NCBI GenBank assembly: GCA_033030425.1
Contig: JAUFSD010000002.1
Span: 1,736,001-1,800,000, forward strand
Direction: 5' to 3'
DNA length: 64,000 bases
Origin: Verpa conica
Lineage: Eukaryota; Ascomycota; Pezizomycetes; Pezizales; Morchellaceae
A model generated the notes under the pieces. It did no database searches and had not been told where the DNA came from. It was given only the letters and a program-made list of their open reading frames with translations. Within the stretch, counting starts at the first letter, position 1, and each line of letters begins with the position of its first letter. The position numbers were made by a program, and so were the translations under genes. This document shows positions 1-10,661 of the stretch, piece by piece.

Positions 1-3000
1 TCTGCTCCACCCTCGATGAGAATTCTAACGATGTCGTGATATCCCTCGAACGCTGCCACATGAAGTACCATATCTCCATATGTATCAACAATCGAGGTGC
101 TGTGCCCATACTTAAGTAATATTTCTACGGTAGCCGAATATCCATAAGATGCTGCCCAGTGCATTGCGGTTTTCCCGGACTGATCAGGAATTGAGTCATG
201 ACACCCACGCTCAAGGAGTAGTCGGACCACTATATCATGACCAGCACGCGCCGCTAATCCCAGTGCTGTGTTTCCAAATTTTTTGAGAAGCGATCTATCT
301 AGCCCATGATCAAGTAGCAAGCGAGTAACTTCTCCATGTCCCCGGTAAGCTGCTTCGTGTACCGCTGTCGTTCCGCTGTTATTTAATGTCGAAGGGTCGG
401 CACCAAACTTAAGAAGCTCCCGAACAATTAACTCATGTCCCCAATACGCAGCTAAATGTATTGGAGTATCTCCATTTTTATCGGGGGCGGATGCATCCAC
501 CTTGCTTCTGAGGAGCAATTGGACTACAGCTGTATGGCCTCCAGACACAGCAGCATGCAAAATCGTTCGCTCGAGTTTGTTGCAACGAGATAGGTCGACG
601 CCCATTTTAATCAATAGGTCAACTACTTTAACATGCCCCTGCGCTGCAGCAACATAGATCGGTATCAGTTTATCTAACGTAGGGCTTTGCTCTAACAGTG
701 TGCTGACAGCCTCCTCGTGCCCTAAACAAGCGGCTATATCCAACCGAAGAGATTTTTCTATCGGAATTTTGTGGGCGTCGGGCGATGGAAATATTTCTAT
801 AGGTATACGCGGGCTTGTCTTCCATCCTAAGCTCTTGCGATAGAAGCTAACACTGGCTGAACTTTCGCTAAATCGGAGAATCGTACTAACTGGCAGATTT
901 TCCTGACACGCTTCGATGTGAGAAGAGAGATAATTTGATGCATAATCAAAGAGCGGTAGTGGTTCGCCCTGCACTCCTAATGACGGTTTGGGATTGTTGT
1001 GGTTCTGTGGCAGTATGAAGATATCGAACGAAAGCAAAGTGATACAAACAGTGGCCAGCATAAATTCTGTGTTCCCATCAATAATCGAATGGTCCACCAG
1101 GTACTCTTGGATGGTATAGTGCGCGAGCCGAACGGTGTTCGTATTCTCGTCAATTGTGATTAGACTGGCGCAGACATCAAGAAGAATACTTCTGTCAGGG
1201 AGGTCAAGATCATCCAGCCCGTATCTACCTGGTTCAATAGAGACTGCGACTCGGATCTCATCGACGGTAAGTGTCCTACGCGCCTTCAAGATCCAACCCA
1301 ATACTTTGAATGCCAATTCTGAAGAGCTCTTTTGCTGCCTACAAATTTTTTCAATCGCCCGAGAGTATGTGGAGTACAAAGGGGATTCTCTTGTAGAGAG
1401 ATTCTTAAGTTCTTTGAAGGCCTTTAGGAAGCTTCTTGCAGTATTTTGTTGACAAAGATACTCAAGCTGGAAACGGACAAGGAGGAACCTAAGTTTTGTA
1501 AGTACATCACTAATTTAAGAACAGCCACTCGGGGTTCAGGAATCTTACATTCCCTTGGCACAATCGACTAGTTCAGAAGTAACCGTTTCTATACTACACT
1601 TGCTTTGCTGAGCAAGCCGACCAATTCGTGGGTTGTCTTTGGCCTTCTGCTGAATGTAAATTCTGATATCTTCCTCCTGTGCTGAAAGTTCGACTTTTGT
1701 CGCATCAGAGAAAGACTCCCGAATATCTTCCGGATGCTGCCGACTGGTGAAGAATATGTTGATCCCATCATTATTCATGCAGCGTAAGAGTGGAAGTAGG
1801 TGGCACCGTTGCCTCTGGTCACACTCATCTAATGCGTCAAAAACGAGAAATACACGGTCGAATAATCTTGCTACTGACGTAAGGGTAGCATAGAGGTCCT
1901 TAAGTATGGGCGTTTTTTTCTCGGAATTTAGCCTATCGTAAAGGTACTCAACGCATGTTGGTAGTTGCGGGATTCGACTAGCTAGCTGTGAAATGATTCT
2001 GGAAATGATATTTGTTGGAACATGGCCATCTTTATCACCCCAATCAAAATAGATGTATGCAAGCCCGAACTCCGTAGTAGTCTCCTGAAGTTGAAAATGG
2101 TCTATCACGATAGAACTATAGCATAGGGCTTAGTGATGGCTTGGCTATATCTTTTGGTGTTACTAACCTCAAAAACGTTTTCCCTGCCCCAGCTACAATC
2201 TAGTTAGCGTATTACACCAGGCGATGGCCAAATTCAACTATACATACGAATTCCATAGCCCCATAGTAGCGTAGACTTTTTTTGTTTTGTCCAATTTTCG
2301 AATAATGGGTTTTTTAAAAACCAATTACCAGTATTCTCTTGTCTTTGACTACAGATTTCATTGTGCTTCGTATCAAAAGCACCCGGATGTAGCCAACTTA
2401 AAACTTGCTGACGTTTCTCCACTATTAATTAAATTTTATTAGGCTGAGCTACCCTTTCAGGCTAGACTATGTTTATTTAGGTGTGGATTCTCACTTAAGC
2501 GGATATTTTCCTCCTCCTGTCTTCTCTGGCTTTGCGATATCGCTTCGGTTTGGAAGTCCATACGAAGATTCTTGATGACAAGACCTGTATTCTGGACACA
2601 GTTCTCGATTCCTTTTGAAAGGGCTCTTCTTGCTGAATTAGTATAGCTCTAAGATAAGGCTTTGATATGATGCTGCTCACATTTGGTCTGCTGTCAAAGA
2701 AAATGTAAAAAGGCTCTTATATCTTTCAATCTGTGAAAGATGGCGTAAAGTATCCTTTTCTTTGAGTGGCCATTTGAGGCTCTCCAATGTTCCTCTCCAA
2801 CCCTGCTTAGGTTCTAGCCCGAGGCGAAGCTCTTTCAGCTCTTGAGCACATCTCTCGAGCGGTCCGTTTTTTTCATCTAGTTTCCGCAATGCTGGTGATT
2901 GTGGGTTATTAGTTACAGCCTCCTGTAGAATGATGAGTGCTTTATCAAGTGTGCAGATTTCCTCCACAAGCCTCCGAGAGTTGCCTGGTGCCCGTGATAC

Positions 3001-3093
3001 TCCGCTGATATATTCGTAGCTTAGAGAAATTACCCGTCCTGTCAGATTGAGTAATGCGATGATACTCGCGGTAAGTCCCACTGCTTCTGCCAT
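1..3093 (-). CDS. NACHT-ankyrin STAND protein (NLR-like), 3' end cut by window edge
   Basis: A fungal NLR-type signalling NTPase read on the minus strand and truncated at base 1. The N-terminal exon (3093 to about 2686) starts MAEAVGLTASIIALLNLTG, which resembles the fungal STAND N-terminal domain. A linker reads towards WLHPGAFDTKHNE and TGNWFL, the stretch that precedes NACHT in fungal NLRs. Splicing out 2193-2247 creates the Walker A motif GIPGAGKT. A second intron (2116-2167) leads into FLSSIVIDHF. Walker B is FLVFDALDE near 1840. The winged-helix region follows an intron after 1545, and about nine ankyrin repeats run from about 800 to base 1 (for example HWAASYGYSATVEILLKYG). Each junction I checked keeps the frame. 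By family these proteins act in self/non-self or symbiont recognition; the ligand here is unknown. Exact borders of the first intron (about 2630-2687) are inferred. Confidence 0.88.
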
Positions 3094-3798
3094 ATTCTTT
3101 TGGTTGTTGTGATCCGAAAGGCTAACAGCAGAGAATTCATAATTGCAACCTTATATGAAGCCATAGCGGCTGTACGACACTAGCCCTGATTTTTCTGACT
3201 ATCATGATTGCTTTTCCAGCACTGCCCCACTATATCTGCCAGCCTTGCGACCGTGTCTAATGTCTTTGGGCGCCTTGCCAGAATCAACGAATTGTAGTCT
3301 GTTTAGGTATTGCAGTTCGGATTCAGACGAGGTAATGAGGCTAACTGTTTATTATGTGATGTACCATGTCGTATTAAGAAGGAAATAGAGCTCGGATAAA
3401 AAATTCGAGGCAAACTACACCACAATTGAGCCCGAGCCCTGTCTAAGTACAGAGCTAGGGCGAATCGCTCTGGTGTGTAGGTTTACATATTCATATCATC
3501 TATTTATTTAGAGGTTTGCTGGCTATGAGGTTCTACTTTTCTGAATTAATCGACTGTATTGTACCTAGTCTGTGAGTATGAAAGGACTTGTTCACTTATA
3601 TCAACGTGGTCGCATTGATCTTGTGAACTTTTACTTGTACAGTAATCTAACAACTACAAGTGCAGTTCTTACCCACTTTTCCATAAGACACAAATCAGTT
3701 AGCACTGAATAGGCAATGTCCCCAAACTTCATTACCCTCACAACAGTAGACGGTAGTGAGCAGACTCGGAAAAATGCCAAGACCGCACAAAGGTTTGA
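3094..3798. other. Intergenic, no gene seen
   Basis: This spacer separates the 5' end of the NACHT-ankyrin gene from the 3' end of the next minus-strand gene. It is AT-rich and has no convincing reading frame or RNA gene. The promoter of the NLR-like gene must lie in its left part, but I see no clear core element. Confidence 0.5.
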
Positions 3799-5319
3799 TC
3801 ACGCAGGAGAGCCTCCTTTTGGCTGCGTCCTAGCGATTACTGCATCTGGTAGAAGCGAATCTTTCAATATTTGAAGATCTGCCACCACCCCCTTCCCCGA
3901 TGTCCTCTTGTCGAGCCTTATCCCCAACTTCATTCTTAAGAGATCCAACTCCAACTGGTTGGATTTTTTCCACTTGCTAAGCGGGCATGCCTTTTTTGAG
4001 CGCAAATTTTCAAGTCTTTTTAGGTCGTTAGCGTACTGGTCTGCTTTCTCTTTCCTCCTTTTAACCATGATCTTGGTTCTAGCGACGGCTTTATCACGCT
4101 GGATTTGCTTCTCTGCTTCTCTTTTTGCTAGATATATCTCCTTGGAGAATGATCTGGTGAGGGGTGCCGATTGCGTTGATATTGGGCTATAGTCCATACC
4201 TACTCTAGCTTTGCTTTTGCCCTTATTCACCCCCCAGGCTTTACCGTCATGATTTTTACCATTTGAGGGTCCATTTCTTCTGGTATATATCTCTAATGAT
4301 AACTGGCTGGTATCAGTTATTTCTCCTGTGCCGGTCTCTGAAGGAGCGAATATCGTCCCTGTGACAACTTCCTGCACCTCAATGGGTGAAGGTATCCATC
4401 CCCCCTTTCGAGGCTCTTCTGACTTACTTCTACGTAAAGGAGGTAAGATACTAGCTGCCCAGGATGCGGTCCTAATTGCAGCTGTTTCGACTAACAAAGA
4501 TTCTGGAAGGGGTGGCCCTGCTGAGCACCATTTTTGAAGTTTCCCGCGTTCATATGGTTCGTTAAAAGTATTTGGGGGTACAGTTACTTTCTTAGGAGGT
4601 ATATTTGGATCTTTGCTGGGCCACTGCTGTTTGCTACTTCCCTTCGTATGGTGCGTTCTTACTTGGCTACCCCTAGAAGCCGCCTCAAATGTTGGTATAC
4701 TTACGGATGGTACTAGTGGCTCCTCTGGTATCATTGCCCTTCTACCTGAGGAAGGATTCCGGCTTGAGGAGACTAGCAAATACGAAAACTTATCCCATAA
4801 AGTTTTTGTCCAGCTCTTCCTACCTGGCATTTTTATCTCGGGGATAGCACCATCAAACGAAATATATGACGATAAACTAGCTGTTACAGATTGATTTGAA
4901 TGACTCCTTAGAGGGTGGTCCTCGGATGATTCAAAGGGCTCCGTAGCAGTTTCAATGAATACTAGTGGTTCTCGAATCCCTTCTCTAGGTTTTGCATGAA
5001 GACTACAGTCATCTCTGTAGTGTTTGTGGTGTTCTCTCCTGAAGGGCTCGCGAGACAACATGCGGGATAATAGAGATTTTCGCTGCGCCTTCAAATAACT
5101 TTGTGCATCTGATACTGAAGATTTTGTTGGCACTGGGGAGGTGAATCCTACTACCTGTGCTGGCTCTTGGTGTTTTTGTTGTGGTAACACTTGGTGATGT
5201 GCCACTTTCTGGCGCGCCTCTGGTAGTGTTTTTGTACGCGTAAGTCCAAGATCCAAGGTGCCTGGTACATCTCGGATTGTTGATTTTACCCTTGAAAGCC
5301 CGCTTCGCACATTATTCAT
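3799..5319 (-). CDS. Unrecognised basic, disordered protein block (506 codons); may be the C-terminal exon of the gene at 5372-7421
   Basis: A long uninterrupted minus-strand frame. I do not recognise a family. The first two thirds are low-complexity, rich in Ser, Pro, Lys and Thr, and probably disordered. The last 130 residues are strongly charged and likely helical, with runs such as KREAEKQIQRDKAVARTK and KRRKEKADQYANDLKRLE, so a coiled coil is plausible. It starts only 52 bp after the stop of the upstream frame on the same strand, too close for two independent fungal genes. A 34-nt GT...AG intron (5347-5380, with TTTACTAG as a possible branch site) would join both blocks in frame, skipping this ATG. 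Against that, the local start MNNVRSG resembles the start of the F-box protein at 49852 (MNKIRSG). Whether this is one gene or two is open. Confidence 0.55.
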   Translation of the reverse strand: MNNVRSGLSRVKSTIRDVPGTLDLGLTRTKTLPEARQKVAHHQVLPQQKHQEPAQVVGFTSPVPTKSSVSDAQSYLKAQRKSLLSRMLSREPFRREHHKHYRDDCSLHAKPREGIREPLVFIETATEPFESSEDHPLRSHSNQSVTASLSSYISFDGAIPEIKMPGRKSWTKTLWDKFSYLLVSSSRNPSSGRRAMIPEEPLVPSVSIPTFEAASRGSQVRTHHTKGSSKQQWPSKDPNIPPKKVTVPPNTFNEPYERGKLQKWCSAGPPLPESLLVETAAIRTASWAASILPPLRRSKSEEPRKGGWIPSPIEVQEVVTGTIFAPSETGTGEITDTSQLSLEIYTRRNGPSNGKNHDGKAWGVNKGKSKARVGMDYSPISTQSAPLTRSFSKEIYLAKREAEKQIQRDKAVARTKIMVKRRKEKADQYANDLKRLENLRSKKACPLSKWKKSNQLELDLLRMKLGIRLDKRTSGKGVVADLQILKDSLLPDAVIARTQPKGGSPA

Positions 5320-5371
5320 AGATAATTCCTCATTTAGTGTTAAAATCTGTGTTCTAGTAAATATTTGTGGG

Positions 5372-7421
5372 TTAACTAACCAGAGTACCTGAGATTTCTG
5401 GATCTAGAATAAAATGCTCCCTCCACTCCCTTTCATCCTCGCTAGTGCCTTTAAACCCATTTCTCTGCTTCCCATCCCCACTTTTGGCGCTATCATAGTC
5501 CGAATTTGAGACATCCCTCAAAGATGGCCTGGATCCATCCTGGATCTCTGATTGAGACAACATATCATCTCTCAGTGAATTTGAACCAGATGTGTTTACT
5601 TTTAAAGAGGATCGAGTCTCATCAAAATCAGTTACTCCTACAGCCTGCGCCATTGGTGTATTATCCGAAGAATTTACTCCTGAGATTCTTTCAGGGACTT
5701 CTTTCTCTTCAGAGGGAACGATAATTTTTTTCTCTCTTATTGCTGAATCTGCAATTCTCCACGCCTTCTTTCTGTCTTCAACAATCATAATAGCAGATCC
5801 CCAACCTCTTCCAGCCCGCTGCCAGTCATCTCTTATTTTCCACCGCTCCTCATTCAGCTCCCGTGAAGTCTCTGATTCACTGACACCACGTTGAAGTAAA
5901 ATATTTTTACGTTCGTCTAGTGCTGAGATTATCTCCCGAACACCGAAGCTAGTAGAAGTCCTTAGCTGCCTCCGAGAATCGCGCGGCCAGCGGACGGCTC
6001 CTAAGTTATTTCTGAAGTGGTAATCCTCTATAATTGCCCTTTTTGAACCCCCAAGGAAATCTATGGCTCTGACCCAGCATTCAACTGGTGGCATAATTGA
6101 ATTCTGTAGCCTCCAAGAGATCAGGTAAATAAAATTCCTACCCTGAGCCTTATGGCTTATAATCCGGATGACTTCACCGTTTGCTAGTGATAATCTATAA
6201 TTTCGTTCTTTTCTCTCGTGAGAGCGGGAGATTACTAAGGACGAGCCAGAATGATTAGAACCCAGACTCAGTGAAGGACTTTGTGCTGCTGAGCTTCCGG
6301 CTGATCTCTCTAGTTGTTTTGGCCTTGCAGAAGACTGAAGCTGTAGATTTGTAGGCGTGCTCCTCGAACCGCGGACCCCTTCAGGGCTAGGGCAAAGTAG
6401 CTTCATGGGGTGGCTTCTAGGCTCAGATTGCCTAGAGTACGAGATAGATGTACTCTCTGATCCTTGAGATGTATCTAAACTCTCTGACTCTTCTTTTTGT
6501 TCATATGTGTCTTCCGGGGCCCCTAATTCCTGAACTCCAGAGCTACCTATAGTATCCTCTACCTTGTACATTTTTGTTTGTTGGCTTCTATCAACCTGTT
6601 GTGCTTTATTCCTAGAGCATACTAGCTGCGGGAGGGGACTAGGAAGTGAAAGTAGTGGGCTAGGAAGATCAACAGAGCTAATTTTCCGTGGACTCATGAC
6701 AAGGTCTGAAAATCCCTTGGTACTGCTTTCTTCACTTGAAATATCCATGAACTCTTGGTGGAACGGCACTGTCATCAGCAAATTGGTCCTTGATCTTTGC
6801 TGTATTAGGAACTATGTTAACATATATCCCTAGTGGTTGATAAAGTTCCTAGAGTGCTTTTGAATTTACTGGAAAAGGCAGTGTCAGCGGCTAAGAGCAG
6901 AGATAATTCACCTTCAGTATATCCTCTACGTTTCCACCTTCTTCAAGTCTCCTCCACTCCTCTTCCCACCGGGAGGCTCGCTGTTTGTAAGCCTTCACCG
7001 ATAGACTTAACTCAATTTCCTTCATCCGCTCCTGCCCATCCATCCATTCATTCTGCTCCTCCATGAAGTCTCTGTATAACCCGGCTGCCTCGTCGGAATC
7101 GTGGCGGTGTCGATAAAGATACTGAGCATGTGAAACACGACGCAAATGCTCCTGGTGCCGGAGCTCCTCAACGTCCCAGAAGTATCCATGCGAAGTTGAT
7201 AGGGTAAAACAGGCAGGCTCATACATCCTGAGATGTCTGTCACCACCTATCCCCATCATAGCGGATGTAGTAGATATAGAAGGAAAGAGGGGGTGTACTA
7301 AAGCCTGAATTCTGATGTATGTATCAAGTAAGGATGTGAAAGCCTTCGTGGAGAGGGAGGTAGATTTCAGTCTTTCATCCATGAAATAATAAGACGTCAA
7401 CAAAACCGCCCCTAGTCCCAA
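5372..7421 (-). CDS. Unrecognised large protein, two exons (upstream block)
   Basis: Two minus-strand frames, 6912-7421 and 5372-6811, join exactly in frame across a 100-nt GT...AG intron (6812-6911), giving VEDILK followed by FLIQQ. I do not recognise the family. The first exon is rich in Arg, Glu and aromatics (EELRHQEHLRRVSHAQYLYR) and looks helical. The second begins with a Ser-rich region. It has one compact-looking segment at about 5700-6200 containing GRNFIYLISWRLQ and ECWVRAIDFLGGS, then a Glu/Arg-rich helical part. The 5' end is unsure: the frame stays open above the first good methionine (MDERLKS, about 7382), and a donor-like GTAAGT at about 7450 hints at a further upstream exon. 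Probably continuous with 3799-5319 (see that entry), for a protein of about 1160 residues. Confidence 0.55.
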
Positions 7422-9115
7422 AACGCTTGGCTTCGTAATACCACATGTACTTACACTTTAGGGCGTAAAGTCACCTCTAACGAATATACCGTATATCATT
7501 TGCACTAGAGGTAAATTTCCTCCTAGAGCTCATCCATGTAATACAAACACGACTTAATTAACTATACGTCTTGAGGGTTTGATTAGACGATGGGTTTTAT
7601 ATTTGTATTATCAAGGGCTACTATTAATTGCAGAAACCAGCCACTTCTCATCACTGAATTTTTCATATAGGAGCCCCTGGCTAGTCTATCTACCGCTCTT
7701 ATGTCCTAAAATATCACAAAACCACTCTCCCAGGCCAAGTATCGTAGAGCGCTAGTTTATCCTAGCTATTTATAATTTCATAATATTATAGCTAGTTCTG
7801 GCTTGGCACAAGAATTCTCTCCACTGAAACTTTCAAACTATATAATGTGATGAAGTTTTAACCTCCTGGCTAGAGGTACATACTCGGGGGAAACAGTCTA
7901 GAAGGCACGCGTGATACACATACATGACACGATTTTCTAAGGTTTTATTTCGCACCCTGTAATTACATACACCACAATCCCGGTCTTTCGGATAATCAAC
8001 AGCACACTAATAACCTTCCTATCGTATTGGGTCTCGATTACAGTGCTAAGAACAGATATAAATCAAGTATTAGAGGTCCATTCAATATTCAAGGGCTAAA
8101 GAGGAGTAGGCGAACATTTTACCGCAAAGCTCTCAATCAATGACACGGGATTCTATCTAAAATTACAATACATAAATAATTAGAATCGAGGGGTCAAGGG
8201 AAATTTAAAAATACTTGACCCTAGCTATAATTATCTTTATTTACGTAAAATAATCGACGTCAATGAGTATCAAATACATGTAGTCATAGATGCCAATGAA
8301 ACAATATTAATAACAAAAGTATATATCATGTATAGACTTCAGTATTAAGGTTAGCCAAGGACGCCCACCTGTATTCGATAATGTCATTAGGTAACACTTG
8401 TAAGTTATGTATCGATTCAAAATCTTGCTAAACAGGGCTCGGTACCAATCCTCAATTAATAATAAACTAAGACCAAAGTTTTACCCTGGGGGGAAGGCCA
8501 TCACTGCTCTTAGCAAATTCTTGTGAATGTGTTGGTTATAACGCCAACACCGAGTGATATACGATGATGTGAATCCCAGGGCACTTGGCGTACTAAAAAT
8601 AATTCGTAACGGGATCCTCTGTGCAACAAACATTGCAACAAAAGCAAGACTTTTCTTTGTTTTTTTTTTGTATAGCACTCCGTATACAGTATGAAAACCG
8701 CCCCTGCCTAGAAGTCGGAGATTCAGCTCTGCAACTCTATTCTAGGACGGTAGCGATTGGTCTATAAGCGAAAAGTGCCCCTCAATCGTAGTGAATATCT
8801 AGCTTGGAATGGGCCCAATAACTATTATACAAGATATTTTTAGGGTCTGTGCATCATTCAAAAGGTCAGAAGGGAAGCAATAATTGGGTAATAACAAATC
8901 CCAACTTAACCATACGCATAATAATTGGTATACGGATACTATCATGGGACGGAATCGACCTGTGTTCCTTTCATTTCCAGTAAATACGAGAGACCTGGCA
9001 CTATTTATTAGAGTTCTTAAAGGCTATCATGCCCCGTTTGTATCTTTTCCAAGTGTACCGGAAATCCTTTCGCACAATCTATCTCCCCAGAGAGTATCCC
9101 TCCATCAATCAGAAC
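7422..9115. other. AT-rich intergenic desert
   Basis: No reading frame with protein-like composition and no RNA gene was found. Short ATG-to-stop frames here have random composition. One copy of the repeated decamer TACATGTAGT lies at 8275-8284. Confidence 0.45.
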
Positions 9116-9864
9116 ATGGAACCCCCTTATTGTTTAGGTCGCTTGCTAGGGGCATTATTATTTTTTACCCTAATTACCGTTTCGATTGCGCAAGATCGCT
9201 CTAGTAGCTGTTCCAGGGGAAATGAAGTTACTTTGACCGTATGTATCGCTATTCCCTAAATGTTATTTATTTTCAACTAAGGTTCAAATAGTTTGATGAG
9301 ATCACCAATCCCGCCCCTAATGGCCGCCAAGAACTCTCCAGTCCTTGGACATATCCAAACCAGCCTTTCACATTCACCCAGCCTCAAGTTCCCTCGTGGT
9401 GGACTAGTTCACTGTTCCAACTCATCAATAAAAATGCGATTCAGCCACCCGATGACTTTCGCGCCATTACGTGTTCCTCCTCTTCACCCAACTGCTTTGA
9501 AGCTCGGTATCCAGCGCCTACACTCGAGATTTCGGTAGTTCCTACTAGAGCTTGTTCACGTCCACAGTTCGATGTCATTAGCTTCAGATACTTTATCTGT
9601 CCTATTGATCAGAGAGATTTTAATATAACCACATATGGCCCGACGGGTAATCTTTTGACAAAGATACAGAAGCCTTCACACGAGCCTAATACCTTTGAGC
9701 GACCGTTTACTTTTGCGCCACAAAGAGGGGATAGGGCATGGGAAAAGTTGGGGAAATTAGTACTGAGTGTGGGCTCCCAGCCATTTAGAACCGGTGGGCG
9801 GTGTGGAGATGCAGGGGGTCTTTTTGTTGATGACTTGAAGTTTAGGTTAAGATGTAATTGTTGA
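9116..9864 (+). CDS. Secreted cysteine-containing orphan protein, 2 exons, 231 aa
   Basis: Exon 1 (9116-9238) encodes a clear signal peptide, with hydrophobic core LLGALLFFTLITVSIA and a likely cut before QDRSSS. A 53-nt intron (9239-9291) has donor GTATGT, a CAACTAAG branch-like site and acceptor ATAG. It joins in phase to exon 2 (9292-9864), which begins FDEITNPAP. The mature part has eight cysteines, including a terminal RCNC, and aromatic-rich stretches (PSWWTSSLFQLIN). I recognise no domain. Size, secretion signal and even cysteine number fit a small secreted protein or effector-like protein, but that is inference. The next gene downstream on the same strand also encodes a secreted, cysteine-rich protein. 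Confidence 0.75.
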
Positions 9865-10661
9865 GGGCTCTTGGGTGCTAGGATACAGTCAGTCAGTCAG
9901 TCATTAGTATTGTGTATTATACTACACTGTGTTCTCCTGGAGGGTTCAAGATTATGGTCTAATGGGCATTTCAAAGTCTGTAGATTTTAAGTTTTGACCT
10001 TGTGTGCTGTGCCGTTGATGCTCCCATAAATAGACAAAGCTGTTGTTAGCGATGCTCACCGGGACCACCACAACCCTCAAGTGCCCAGACGTACCTACCT
10101 ACCGGTGTTTCCATATGGCTAAACACAAAACAAGCAGGAAGCTGTACCGACGATTATGGGACTGTACGAGACCCATCACGTATATGTCCGCCCGACCTAA
10201 AGAAAGTCCTGAGGAGTTTAGCGCCACCCTTTTGCCAAGCCACACCGCCCCTAGTATAGGTAATACTTAACCTTGTAGTAGCCGGACTGATGATAAGGAA
10301 AATATATGTCTTGGTAGCTAGTTCCTAAGATTAAATGAGGCGAGTTTGAGGGTGCTGACTTATGTCACAGTATGATAGAATATCGCCGCCGAATCGCTAC
10401 CGGGCCGCGGTGGTGCTGGTCCGCAGCATAGATATTCGTAACAAGGTATCCAAATCCGGAACGACGTCACCGGAACTGGTCATCCAAGTCCCAAGGTATA
10501 TAACTATTGTCCACTACGCTTCCTTTGTGGGGTTGGCTCTGGTAACTCAACTTTGTCGTTCTTTTGGCTCGCTGCACTTTTTGGTCCTCTTGTTTTTGTT
10601 TTTTCGTTTCTTGACACTCATTCATCTTTAAACTTACTTTATTTTTTTCTTTCTTTTCAAG
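9865..10661. other. Intergenic; tetranucleotide run and promoter region
   Basis: Contains a short (CAGT)n-like run at about 9888-9904. The right part, with a T-rich stretch just before 10662, is presumably the promoter and 5' leader of the CFEM gene. The short open frames in it are not supported as genes. Confidence 0.4.
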
